Positions 45,710-58,180 of a stretch of 64,000 bases of DNA are shown piece after piece. A model generated the notes under the pieces. The model was not told where the DNA came from. It saw only the letters and a program-made list of their open reading frames with translations, and ran no database searches. Position 1 is the first letter of the stretch, and the number at the start of each line of letters is the position of its first letter. Where the stretch lies: NCBI GenBank assembly GCA_032718475.1, contig JAUCBJ010009076.1, forward strand, positions 17,754-81,753, given 5' to 3'. Origin of the DNA: Nemertoderma westbladi. Lineage: Eukaryota; Xenacoelomorpha; Nemertodermatida; Nemertodermatidae. The position numbers were made by a program, and so were the translations under genes.

Positions 45710-48700
45710 CTTCAAAGTAAGTTCCGTTGTATCTCTACAGAGTTCCATCAAAGTAAGTTCCGTTGTATCTCTACAGAGTTCCGTCAAAGTAAATTCCGTT
45801 GTATCTCTCTCTACAGAGTTCCATCAAAGTAAGTTCCGCTGTATCTCTACAGAGTTCCATCAAAGTAAGTTCCGTTGTATCTCTACAGAGTTCCGTCAAA
45901 GTAAGTTCCGTTGTATCTCTCTCTACAGAGTTCCATCAAAGTAAAGTTCCGTTGTATCTCTACAGAGTTCCATCAAAGTAAGTTCCGTTGTATCTCTACA
46001 AAGTTCCATCAATGTAAGTTCCGTTGTATCTCTACAGAGTTCCATCACAGTAAGTTCCGTTGTATCTCTACAGAGTTCCATCAAAGTAAGTTCCGTTGTA
46101 TCTCTACAGAGTTCCATCAAAGTAAGTTCCGTTGTATCTCTCTCTACAGAGTTCCATCAAAGTAAGTTCCGTTGTATCTCTACAGAGTTCCATCAAAGTA
46201 AGTTCCGTTGTATCTATACAGAGTCCCTTCAAAGTAAGTTCCGTTGTATCTCTACAGAGTCCCGTCAAAATAAATTCCGTTGTATCTCTCTCTACAGAGT
46301 TCCATCAAAGTAAGTTCCGTTGTATCTCTACAGAGTTCCATCAAAGTAAGTTCCGTTGTATCTCTCTACAGAGTTCCATCAAAGTAAGTTCCGTTGTATC
46401 TCTACAGAGTTCCATCAAAGTAAGTTCCGTTGTATCTCTCTCTACAGAGTTCCATCAAAGTAAGTTCCGTTGTATCTCTACAGAGTTCCATCAAAGTAAG
46501 TTCCGTTGTATCTATACAGAGTCCCTTCAAAGTAAGTTCCGTTGTATCTCTACAGAGTCCCGTCAAAATAAATTCCGTTGTATCTCTCTCTACAGAGTTC
46601 CATCAAAGTAAGTTCCGTTGTATCTCTACAGAGTCCCGTCAAAGTAAATTCCGATGTATCTCTACAGAGTTCCATCAAAGTAAGTTCCGTTGTATCTCTA
46701 CAGAGTCCCGTCAAAGTAAATTCCGATGTATCTCTACAGAGTTCCATCAAAGTAAGTTCCGTTGTATCTCTACAGAGTTCCATCAAAGTAAATTCCGTTG
46801 TATCTCTACAGAGTTCCATCAAAGTAAGTTCCGTTGTATCTCTACAGAGTCCCGTCAAAGTAAATTCCGATGTATCTCTACAGAGTTCCATCAAAGAAAG
46901 TTCCGTTGTATCGCTACAGAGTCCCGTCAAAGTAAATTCCGATGTATCTCTACAGAGTTCCATCAAAGTAAGTTCCGTTGTATTTCTACAGAGTTCCATC
47001 AAAGTAAATTCCGTTGTATCTCTACAGAGTCCCGTCAAAGTAAATTCCGTTGTATCTCTCTCTACAGAGTTCCATCAAAGTAAGTTCCGTTGTATCTCTA
47101 CAGAGTTCCATCAAAGTAAGTTCCGTTGTATCTCTACAGAGTTCCGTCAAAGTAAGTTCCGTTGTATCTCTCTCTACAGAGTTCCATCAAAGTAAAGTTC
47201 CGTTGTATCTCTACAGAGTTCCATCAAAGTAAGTTCCGTTGTATCTCTACAAAGTTCCATCAATGTAAGTTCCGTTGTATCTCTACAGAGTTCCATCACA
47301 GTAAGTTCCGTTGTATCTCTACAGAGTTCCATCAAAGTAAGTTCCGTTGTATCTCTACAGAGTTCCATCAAAGTAAGTTCCGTTGTATCTCTCTCTACAG
47401 AGTTCCATCACAGTAAGTTCCGTTGTATCTCTACAGAGTTCCATCAAAGTAAGTTCCGTTGTATCTCTACAGAGTTCCATCAAAGTAAGTTCCGTTATAT
47501 CTCTACAGAGTTCCATCAAAGTAAGTTCCGTTGTATCTCTCTCTACAGAGTTCCATCAAAGTAAGTTCCATTGTATCTCTACAGAGTTCCATCAAAGAAA
47601 GTTCCGTTGTATCTCTACAGAGTCCCGTCAAAGTAAATTCCGATGTATCTCTACAGAGTTCCATGAAAGTAAGTTCCGTTGTATCTCTACAGAGTTTAAT
47701 CAAAGTAAATTCCGTTGTATCTCTACAGAGTCCCGTCAAAGTAAATTCCGTTGTATCTCTACAGAGTCCCGTCAAAGTAAGTTCCGTTGTATCGCTACAG
47801 AGTTCCATCAAAGTAAGTTCCGTTGTATCTCTACAGTGTTCCATCAAAGTAAGTTCCGTTGTATCTCTACAGAGTCCCGTCAAAGTAAATTCCGATGTAT
47901 CTCTACAGAGTTCCATCAAAGTAAGTTCCGTTGTATCTCTACAGAGTTCCATCAAAGTAAGTTCCGTTGTATCTCTACAGAGTTCCATCGAAGTAAGTTC
48001 TGTTATATCTCTACAGAGTTCCATCAAAGTATGTTCCGTTGTATCTCTACAGAGTTCCATCAAAGTAAGTTCCGTTGTATATCTACAGAGTTCCATCAAA
48101 GTAAGTTCCGTTGTATCTCTACAGAGTTCCATCAAAGTAAGTTCCGTTGTATCTCTACAGAGTTCCATCGAAGTAAGTTCTGTTGTATCTCTACAGAGTT
48201 CCATCAAAGTATGTTCCGTTGTATCTCTACAGAGTTCCATCAAAGTAAGTTCCGTTGTATCTCTACAGAGTTCCATCGAAGTAAGTTCCGTTGTATCTCT
48301 ACAGAGTTCCATCAAAGTAAGTTCCGTTGTATCTCTCTCTACAGAGTTCCATCAAAGTAAGTTCCGTTGTATCTCTACAGAGTTCCATCAAAGTAAGTTC
48401 CGTTGTATCTCTACAGAGTTCCATCAAAGTAAGTTCCGTTGTATCTCTACAGAGTTCCATCAAAGTAAGTTCCGTTGTATCTCTCTCTACAGAGTTCCAT
48501 CAAAGTAAGTTCCATTGTATCTCTACAGAGTTCCATCAAAGTAAGTTCCGTTGTATCTCTACAGAGTTCCATCGAAGTAAGTTCTGTTGTATCTCTACAG
48601 AGTCCCGTCAAAGTAAGTTCCGTTGTATCTCTACAGAGTTCCGTCAAAGTAAATTCCGTTGTATCTCTACAGAGTTCCATCAAAGTAAGTTCCGTTGTAT

Positions 48701-51700
48701 CTCTCTCTACAGAGTTCCATCAAAGTAAGTTCCGTTGTATCTCTACAGAGTTCCATCAAAGTAAGTTCCGTTGTATCTCTACAGAGTTCCATCGAAGTAA
48801 GTTCCGTTGTATCTCTACAGAGTTCCATCAAAGTAAGTTCCGTTGTATCTCTACAGAGTTCCATCAAAGTAAGTTCCGTTGTATCTATACAGAGTCCCTT
48901 CAAAGTAAGTTCCGTTGTATCTCTACAGAGTTCCATCAAAGTAAGTTCCGTTGTATCTCTACAGAGTTCCGTCAAAGTAAATTCCGTTGTATCTCTCTCT
49001 ACAGAGTTCCATCAAAGTAAGTTCCGCTGTATCTCTACAGAGTTCCATCAAAGTAAGTTCCGTTGTATCTCTACAGAGTTCCGTCAAAGTAAGTTCCGTT
49101 GTATCTCTCTCTACAGAGTTCCATCAAAGTAAAGTTCCGTTGTATCTCTACAGAGTTCCATCAAAGTAAGTTCCGTTGTATCTCTACAAAGTTCCATCAA
49201 TGTAAGTTCCGTTGTATCTCTACAGAGTTCCATCACAGTAAGTTCCGTTGTATCTCTACAGAGTTCCATCAAAGTAAGTTCCGTTGTATCTCTACAGAGT
49301 TCCATCAAAGTAAGTTCCGTTGTATCTCTCTCTACAAAGTTCCATCAAAGTAAGTTCCGTTGTATCTCTACAGAGTTCCATCAAAGTAAGTTCCGTTGTA
49401 TCTATACAGAGTCCCTTCAAAGTAAGTTCCGTTGTATCTCTACAGAGTCCCGTCAAAATAAATTCCGTTGTATCTCTCTCTACAGAGTTCCATCAAAGTA
49501 AGTTCCGTTGTATCTCTACAGAGTTCCATCAAAGTAAGTTCCGTTGTATCTCTCTACAGAGTCCCGTCAAAGAAAATTCCGATGTATCTCTACAGAGTTC
49601 CATCAAAGTAAGTTCCGTTGTATCTCTACAGAGTTCCATCAAAGTAAATTCCGTTGTATCTCTACAGAGTTCCATCAAAGTAAGTTCCGTTGTATCTCTA
49701 CAGAGTTCCGTCAAAGTAAATTCCGTTGTATCTCTACAGAGTTCCATCAAAGTAAGTTCCGTTGTATCTCTACAGAGTTCCATCGAAGTAAGTTCTGTTG
49801 TATCTCTCTCTACAGAGTTCCATCAAAGTAAGTTCCGTTGTATCTCTACAGAGTCCCGTCAAAGTAAATTCCGATGTATCTCTACAGAGTTCCATCAAAG
49901 TAAGTTCCGTTGTATCTCTACAGAGTCCCGTCAAAGTAAATTCCGATGTATCTCTACAGAGTTCCATCAAAGTAAGTTCCGTTGTATCTCTACAGAGTTC
50001 CATCAAAGTAAATTCCGTTGTATCTCTACAGAGTTCCATCAAAGTAAGTTCCGTTGTATCTCTACAGAGTCCCGTCAAAGTAAATTCCGATGTATCTCTA
50101 CAGAGTTCCATCAAAGAAAGTTCCGTTGTATCGCTACAGAGTCCCGTCAAAGTAAATTCCGATGTATCTCTACAGAGTTCCATCAAAGTAAGTTCCGTTG
50201 TATTTCTACAGAGTTCCATCAAAGTAAATTCCGTTGTATCTCTACAGAGTCCCGTCAAAGTAAATTCCGTTGTATCTCTCTCTACAGAGTTCCATCAAAG
50301 TAAGTTCCGTTGTATCTCTACAGAGTTCCATCAAAGTAAGTTCCGTTGTATCTCTACAGAGTTCCGTCAAAGTAAGTTCCGTTGTATCTCTCTCTACAGA
50401 GTTCCATCAAAGTAAAGTTCCGTTGTATCTCTACAGAGTTCCATCAAAGTAAGTTCCGTTGTATCTCTACAAAGTTCCATCAATGTAAGTTCCGTTGTAT
50501 CTCTACAGAGTTCCATCACAGTAAGTTCCGTTGTATCTCTACAGAGTTCCATCAAAGTAAGTTCCGTTGTATCTCTACAGAGTTCCATCAAAGTAAGTTC
50601 CGTTGTATCTCTCTCTACAGAGTTCCATCACAGTAAGTTCCGTTGTATCTCTACAGAGTTCCATCAAAGTAAGTTCCGTTGTATCTCTACAGAGTTCCAT
50701 CAAAGTAAGTTCCGTTGTATCTCTACAGAGTTCCATCAAAGTAAGTTCCGTTGTATCTCTCTCTACAGAGTTCCATCAAAGTAAGTTCCATTGTATCTCT
50801 ACAGAGTTCCATCAAAGAAAGTTCCGTTGTATCTCTACAGAGTCCCGTCAAAGTAAATTCCGATGTATCTCTACAGAGTTCCATGAAAGTAAGTTCCGTT
50901 GTATCTCTACAGAGTTTAATCAAAGTAAATTCCGTTGTATCTCTACAGAGTCCCGTCAAAGTAAATTCCGTTGTATCTCTACAGAGTCCCGTCAAAGTAA
51001 GTTCCGTTGTATCGCTACAGAGTTCCATCAAAGTAAGTTCCGTTGTATCTCTACAGTGTTCCATCAAAGTAAGTTCCGTTGTATCTCTACAGAGTCCCGT
51101 CAAAGTAAATTCCGATGTATCTCTACAGAGTTCCATCAAAGTAAGTTCCGTTGTATCTCTACAGAGTTCCATCAAAGTAAGTTCCGTTGTATCTCTACAG
51201 AGTTCCATCAAAGTAAGTTCCGTTGTATCTCTACAGAGTTCCATCAAAGTAAGTTCCGTTGTATCTCTCTCTACAGAGTTCCATCAAAGTAAGTTCCATT
51301 GTATCTCTACAGAGTTCCATCAAAGTAAGTTCCGTTGTATCTCTACAGAGTTCCATCGAAGTAAGTTCTGTTGTATCTCTACAGAGTCCCGTCAAAGTAA
51401 GTTCAGTTGTATCTCTACAGAGTTCCGTCAAAGTAAATTCCGTTGTATCTCTACAGAGTTCCATCAAAGTAAGTTCCGTTGTATCTCTCTCTACAGAGTT
51501 CCATCAAAGTAAGTTCCGTTGTATCTCTACAGAGTTCCATCAAAGTAAGTTCCGTTGTATCTCTACAGAGTTCCATCAAAGTAAGTTCCGTTGTATCTAT
51601 ACAGAGTCCCTTCAAAGTAAGTTCCGTTGTATCTCTACAGAGTTCCATCAAAGTAAGTTCCGTTGTATCTCTACAGAGTTCCGTCAAAGTAAATTCCGTT

Positions 51701-54700
51701 GTATCTCTCTCTACAGAGTTCCATCAATGTAAGTTCCGTTTTATCTCTACAGATTTCCATCAAAGTAAGTTCCGTTGTATCTCTCTCTACAGAGTTCCAT
51801 CAAAGTAAGTTCCATTGTATCTCTACAGAGTTCCATCAAAGTAAGTTCCGTTGTATCTCTACAGAGTTCCATCGAAGTAAGTTCTGTTGTATCTCTACAG
51901 AGTCCCGTCAAAGTAAGTTCAGTTGTATCTCTACAGAGTTCCGTCAAAGTAAATTCCGTTGTATCTCTACAGAGTTCCATCAAAGTAAGTTCCGTTGTAT
52001 CTCTCTCTACAGAGTTCCATCAAAGTAAGTTCCGTTGTATCTCTACAGAGTTCCATCAAAGTAAGTTCCGTTGTATCTCTACAGAGTTCCATCAAAGTAA
52101 GTTCCGTTGTATCTATACAGAGTCCCTTCAAAGTAAGTTCCGTTGTATCTCTACAGAGTCCCGTCAAAGTGAATTCCGATGTATCTCTACAGAGTTCCAT
52201 CAAAGAAAGTTCCGTTGTATCTCTACAGAGTTCCATCAAAGTAAGTTCCGTTGTATCTCCACAGAGTTCCATCGAAGTAAGTTCTGTTATATCTCTACAG
52301 AGTTCCATCAAAGTATGTTCCGTTGTATCTCTACAGAGTTCCATCAAAGTAAGTTCCGTTGTATCTCTACAGAGTTCCATCAAAGTAAGTTCCGTTGTAT
52401 CTCTACAGAGTTCCATCAAAGTAAGTTCCGTTGTATCTCTACAGAGTTCCATCGAAGTAAGTTCTGTTGTATCTCTACAGAGTTCCATCAAAGTATGTTC
52501 CGTTGTATCTCTACAGAGTTCCATCAAAGTAAGTTCCGTTGTATCTCTACAGAGTTCCATCGAAGTAAGTTCCGTTGTATCTCTACAGAGTTCCATCAAA
52601 GTAAGTTCCGTTGTATCTCTACAGAGTTCCATCGAAGTAAGTTCTGTTGTATCTCTACAGAGTTCCATCAAAGTATGTTCCGTTGTATCTCTACAGAGTT
52701 CCATCAAAGTAAGTTCCGTTGTATCTCTACAGAGTTCCATGAAAGTAAGTTCCGTTATATCTCTCTCTACAGAGTCCCTTCAAAGTAAGTTGCGTTGTAT
52801 CTCTACAGAGTTCCATCAAAGTAAGTTCCGTTGTATCTCTACAGAGTCCCGTACAAGTAAATTCCGTTGTATCTCTACAGAGTCCCGTCAAAGTAAATTC
52901 CGTTGTATCTCTCTATACAGAGTTCCATCAAAGTAAGTTCCGTTGTATCTCTACAGAGTTCCATCAAAGTAAATTCCGTTGTATCTCTACAGAGTCCCGT
53001 CAAAGTAAGTTCCGTTGTATCGCTACAGAGTTCCATCAAAGTAAGTTCCGTTGTATCTCTACAGAGTTCCATCAAAGTAAATTCCGTTGTATCTCTCTCT
53101 ACAGAGTTCCATCAAAGTAAGTTCCGTTGTATCTCTACAGAGTTCCATCAAAGTAAGTTCTGTTGTATCTCTGCAGAGTTCCATCAAAGTAAGTTCCGTT
53201 GTATCTCTACAGAGTCCCGTCAAAGTAAATTCCGTTGTATCTCTACAGAGTCCCGTCAAAGTAAGTTCCGTTGTATCTCTACAGAGTCCCGTCAAAGTTA
53301 GTTCCGTTGTATCTCTACAGAGTTCCATCAAAGTAAGTTCCGTTGTATCTATACAGAGTCCCTTCAAAGTAAGTTCCGTTGTATCTCTACAGAGTTCCAT
53401 CAAAGTAAGTTCCGTTGTATCTCTACAGAGTTCCGTCAAAGTACATTCCGTTGTATCTCTCTCTACAGAGTTCCATTAAAGTAAGTTCCGTTGTATCTCT
53501 ACAGAGTTCCATCAAAGTAAGTTCCGTTGTATCTCTACAGAGTTCCGTCAAAGTAAGTTCCGTTGTATCTCTCTCTACAGAGTTCCATCAAAGTAAAATT
53601 CCGTTGTATCTCTACAGAGTTCCATCAAAGTAAGTTCCCTACAGAGTTCCATCAATGTAAGTTCTGTTGTATCTCTACAGAGTTCCATCACAGTAAGTTC
53701 CGTTGTATCTCTACAGAGTTCCATCAAAGTAAGTTCCGTTGTATCTCTACAGAGTTCCATCAAAGTAAGTTCCGTTGTATCTCTCTCTACAGAGTTCCAT
53801 CAAAGTAAGTTCCGTTGTATCTCTACAGAGTTCCATCAAAGTAAGTTCCGTTGTATCTCTACAGAGTTCCATCAAAGTAAGTTCCGTTGTATCTCTCTCT
53901 ACAGAGTTCCATCAAAGTAAGTTCCGTTGTATCTCTCTCTACAGAGTTCCATCAAAGTAAGTTCCATTGTATCTCTACAGAGTTCCATCAAAGTAAGTTC
54001 CGTTGTATCTCTACAGAGTTCCATCAAAGTAAGTTCCGTTGTATCTCTACAGAGTTCCATCAAAGTAAGTTCCGTTGTATCTCTACAGAGTCCCGTCAAA
54101 GTAAATTCCGAAGTTCCGTTGTATCTCTACAGAGTTCCATTAAAGTAAGTTCCGTTGTATCTCTGCAGAGTCCCGTCAAAGTAAATTCTGTTGTATCTCT
54201 ACAGAGTCCCGTCAAAGTAAATTCCGATGTATCTCTACAGAGTTCCATCAAAGTAAGTTCCGTTGTATCTCTACAGAGTTCCATCAAAGTAAGTTCCGTT
54301 GTATCTCTACAGAGTTCCATCAAAGTAAGTTCTGTTGTATCTCTACAGAGTCCCGTCAAAGTAAGTTCCGTTGTATCTCTACAGAGTTCCATCAAAGTAA
54401 GTTCCGTTGTATCTCTACAGAGTTCCATCAAAGTAAGTTCTGTTGTATCTCTACAGAGTTCCATCAAAGTAAGTTCCGTTGTATCTCTACAGAGTTCCAT
54501 CAAAGTAAGTTCCGTTGTATCTCTACAGAGTTCCATCAAAGTAAGTTCCGTTGTATCTCTACAGAGTTCCATCGAAGTAAGTTCTGTTGTATCTCTACAG
54601 AGTTCCATCAAAGTATGTTCCGTTGTATCTCTACAGAGTTCCATCAAAGTAAGTTCCGTTGTATCTCTACAGAGTTCCATCAAAGTAAGTTCCGTTGTAT

Positions 54701-55783
54701 CTCTACAGAGTTCCATCAAAGTAAGTTCCGTTGTATCTCTACAGAGTTCCATCGAAGTAAGTTCTGTTGTATCTCTACAGAGTTCCATCGAAGTATGTTC
54801 CGTTGTATCTCTACAGAGTTCCATCAAAGTAAGTTCCGTTGTATCTCTACAGAGTTCCATCGAAGTAAGTTCCGTTGTATCTCTACAGAGTTCCATCAAA
54901 GTAAGTTCCGTTGTATCTCTACAGAGTTCCATCGAAGTAAGTTCTGTTGTATCTCTAGAGAGTTCCATCAAAGTATGTTCCGTTGTATCTCTACAGAGTT
55001 CCATCAAAGTAAGTTCCGTTGTATCTCTACAGAGTTCCATCAAAGTAAGTTCCGTTGTATCTCTACAGAGTTCCATCGAAGTAAGTTCTGTTGTATCTCT
55101 ACAGAGTTCCATCAAAGTAAGTTCCGTTGTATCTCTACAGAGTTCCATGAAAGTAAGTTCCGTTATATCTCTCTCTCTACAGAGTCCCTTCAAAGTAAGT
55201 TGCGTTGTATCTCTACAGAGTTCCATCAAACTAAGTTCCGTTGTATCTCTACAGAGTCCCGTACAAGTAAATTCCGTTGTATCTCTACAGAGTCCCGTCA
55301 AAGTAAATTCCGTTGTATCTCTCTATACAGAGTTCCATCAAAGTAAGTTCCGTTGTATCTCTACAGAGTTCCATCAAAGTAAGTTCCGTTGTATCTCTAC
55401 AGAGTCCCGTTAAATTAAATTCCGTTGTATCTCTACAGAGTTCCATCAAAGTAAGTTCCATTGTATCTCTACAGAGTTCCATCAAAGTAAGTTCCGTTGT
55501 ATCTCTACAGAGTTCCATCAAAGTAAGTTCCGTTGTATCTCTCCCTACAGAGTCCCTTCAAAGTAAGTTCCGTTGTATCTCTACAGAGTCCCGTCAAAGT
55601 AAATTCCGATGTATCTCTACAGAGTTACATCAAAGTAAGTTCCGTTGTACCTCTACAGAGTTCCATCAAAGTAAGTTCCGTTGTACCGTATCTCTCTCTA
55701 CAGAGTCCCGTCAAAGTAAATTCCGTTGTATCTCTACAGAGTTCCATCAAAGTAAGTTCCGTTGTATCTCTACAGAGTTCCAT

Positions 55784-56078
55784 GTGTGGTGTGTAGTGCA
55801 GTAGTAGTGGTGCACCTCACAGTCTGACAATCAGACAGTAGGCCTTGATTCTGCTGTACTGCTGTACTGTGTAGTGATATCGACACCTTGACTGATATCT
55901 GGATATCCGTTGTATCCAAATAGCCTGACAACACTTCTTGTACTGCAGTAGCCTACCGGTACCAGCGTACTTAACAGTACTTCGCAGTGACTAACAGTTC
56001 TACTGACTAACTGACCTGACCTATCAGCCTATTCAGCTATTACAATATTATATCGAAACAGGGGAAAAATCTAAAAAG
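55784..56078 (+). other. Presumed promoter/5' UTR of the SR-type gene
   Basis: 295 bp between the last minisatellite unit and the start codon at 56079. It is rich in CTGAC/TGTACTG motifs, with no TATA box identified. The transcription start could also lie within the array. Confidence 0.4.
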
Positions 56079-56165
56079 ATGGGCAATAAACGCTTATTTA
56101 TTGGGAATTTGGATGCAAATACAACAGCCAAAGATATGGAAGATGAATTTGACCATTATGGAAAG
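56079..56165 (+). CDS. SRSF3/7-like RRM splicing factor, exon 1
   Basis: ATG 56079 has a good context (AAAGATGG). The 29 residues MGNKRLFIGNLDANTTAKDM and EDEFDHYGK form the first part of an RRM: strand 1 carries RNP2 (RLFIGNL), followed by helix 1 and the YGK turn. The exon ends at AAG|GTAAGT in phase 0. Exons 58181-58563 and 60694-60862 complete the protein. The single N-terminal RRM, followed directly by an Arg-rich tail, points to the small SR proteins (SRSF3, SRSF7, fly Rbp1), nuclear regulators of pre-mRNA splicing and export. Confidence 0.88.
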
Positions 56166-58180
56166 GTAAGTTCAGAAGTTCCGCGGGTACGGTACGGTTC
56201 TATCACATTTGAGGCACACAGCTGCACAGGCTGACAGGCACAGTGACAAACAGCTTTCCCCAGTCTGCCAGTGGCCATTTTCAGATTTTTGAACCGATTT
56301 GTCTCCAAATTCACACAGACACTCTCCGACCTATGTCTGTATGTGTAACTTCATAGAAAAAATGTTTAATTAGGTGATTTTACAGTTTTACGCTTCGAGC
56401 ATCGAGCAGCACGATTGAAAATCTTGAGTTTATGGCTTTTTTCTCGAAAACTGCACTGTAAGCTGGTAACGGTAAGTAGGCAATCAACTCTGCAACGAAT
56501 AGTACAGTAGTACGGCAGTACGGTATGGTAAAATAGTATTTTTAATGGCGATGTTAAATTGTCTGATTGTACCGGCGGATTAGCTTGGTTTTTGCTTTAA
56601 CGTACCCCCTTACAGCCTTATGTCGGCACCGCACCATTGGAAATTAAAAATATATATATACCGGTATACAAAGCTGCAAAGTGACAGAAAAACATACCGT
56701 ACCGGTAGCCAAAAAAAATATATTTGCTGAATGAAGTGCACTGAAGAAGTGCGCGGGCGTTGTGCGCGCCTGGGTGAATTTTTCCAGGCTGGGCTGATGG
56801 TGAAAAATTAGCTACACAAATGTTAAATTTCTGTAAAATTTGACATGTAATTTTTTGGATCGCAGTGCCTTTACTTTATCGCTTGCGAAATTTTGTCAAA
56901 ATACCGGTACTAAGAAAATCAAACAAACAGACAAATCAAACAAAACGACAAACTGACAAATATATTACTTTACCGGAATTACATTGCAGATGAGCTGAGC
57001 GAGCAGCAGTGATTGATTAGATTAGGCCTATGAATTAACAATTAATATAAATGAAAATATAGTTCTTGTTCAGTATATATAAAGAAAATATGGATTAATA
57101 AATAAATAAATAATATATATAATTAGCCATAAATATACTTTTATATACATACGAATTTTAGGTATCCTGTATTTCATATTATTGTGTATGTTACTGATAC
57201 AGTACAGCAGTACCGGTATGGGGTATAATGACCGTGACCGGCCATGCTGCCATGTAGAGTGACTTAAACGATTGTCACATGATCGTTATGAAAACCGATT
57301 TGAGCTACAGCAGACAGCAGTACTGCCCCATTAGGCCCATGCTAGTGAAGTTGCCATATTAGGGGAATAAATTGGAGAAAAGCATGCCCACTTAAGGTTA
57401 TTATTTTAACAGGATCAAATTTGTACCCAAAAGTGGGCACACAAACTATAGATTATTCTGTTATTGTACATTTAAAAGATTAAAAGTTTGATGAAATATT
57501 TCAATAGAATGTAATGGTGTAGGCCCTACTTGGTTTGTGTTTGATTAATAAATAATGCCTCTAAGACAATGTTAGTAAATCCTCACTCGAACTTCCAGGC
57601 GACGATTTCGCGGTACCTCAGAATGATTCATCATACAGAAATTAATTAATATCAACTTATAATAAATATTAATTAGTCAGCAGATTTAGTAAAAAAACCT
57701 ATTTAATGAACTTTTCATTACAATTCCAAGTATTGTAGTTAAAAATTTACAATAGTTTTAAAAAGTTGGTGCCCACTTTGGGGATTGCCCACATTCGGGT
57801 ACAGGACACGTGCCACTTTTTATATGGAAAACTTACAGCGTTATTTTACCTGGCTGACTTGGTAATTGGGGTGTTTTGTGGGTAATGACAGTGGCGATAT
57901 TGGTTTGTTTTTTAGTTGCAGAGTTATGGTTTGTTAGTCGGTCAGGCACAAACCATAATAAAAGCATTATGTAATTGAACCATAAGTTACAAGATTCGAA
58001 TACGATAAAGTTTTTCGAATTTCGGACTTATTGACAATTTGTTGTAATCAGACAATAAGTTGTGAAAAAGGATGATAAAATCAGAAGTAAATGTTCTTGT
58101 ACTTAGAGGTCTATTATATGCCTAGTAAGCTGACTATTTGACTGCAAGCACTAGAGTAATTCCGTTTACTTTTCCTTCAG
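56166..58180 (+). other. Intron 1 of the SR-type gene
   Basis: GTAAGT...TTTCCTTCAG intron of 2015 bp. The first 18 bases, GTAAGTTCAGAAGTTCCG, closely match a rare variant of the upstream minisatellite. The interior is AT-rich with scattered ACCGGTA motifs; no poison exon could be identified by eye. Confidence 0.8.

Larger units (their letters stand above)
29528..55783 (+). repeat. 26-kb minisatellite, 36-bp unit with splice-site-like signals
   Basis: Roughly 700 copies of a 36-bp unit made of AGTTCCATCAAA, GTAAGTTCCGTT and GTATCTCTACAG. Variants include 40-bp units (TCTCTCTCTACAG, four extra bases), 37-bp units (GTAAAGTTCC), GTAAATTCC with CCCGTC, GAAGTAAGTTCTG, and insertions such as GTAAATTCCGAAGTTCCG (31631, 35449, 39289, 42689, 54103). 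Each unit reads as pyrimidine tract-CAG, 12 nt, GTAAGT, resembling an acceptor, micro-exon and donor. The array has higher-order structure (see the 3.4-kb units) and contains an assembly gap. Because 36 is divisible by three, most units lack stops in all frames; the many predicted proteins are artefacts. It starts at the truncated ORF1 and ends about 0.3 kb before the SR-protein gene. Confidence 0.95.

Noticed and set aside
29528-55783. Dozens of long open frames (up to about 508 residues) encoding SIKVSSVVSLQS-, FHQSKFRCISTE- or MELCRDTTELTL-type repeats on both strands
   Set aside because: They arise because the 36-bp unit has no stop in several frames; frames shift at every 40- or 37-bp unit, and no start, signal or domain is consistent.
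29528-55783. CRISPR array (36-bp repeats)
   Set aside because: Repeats are contiguous with no unique spacers, and the window is eukaryotic.
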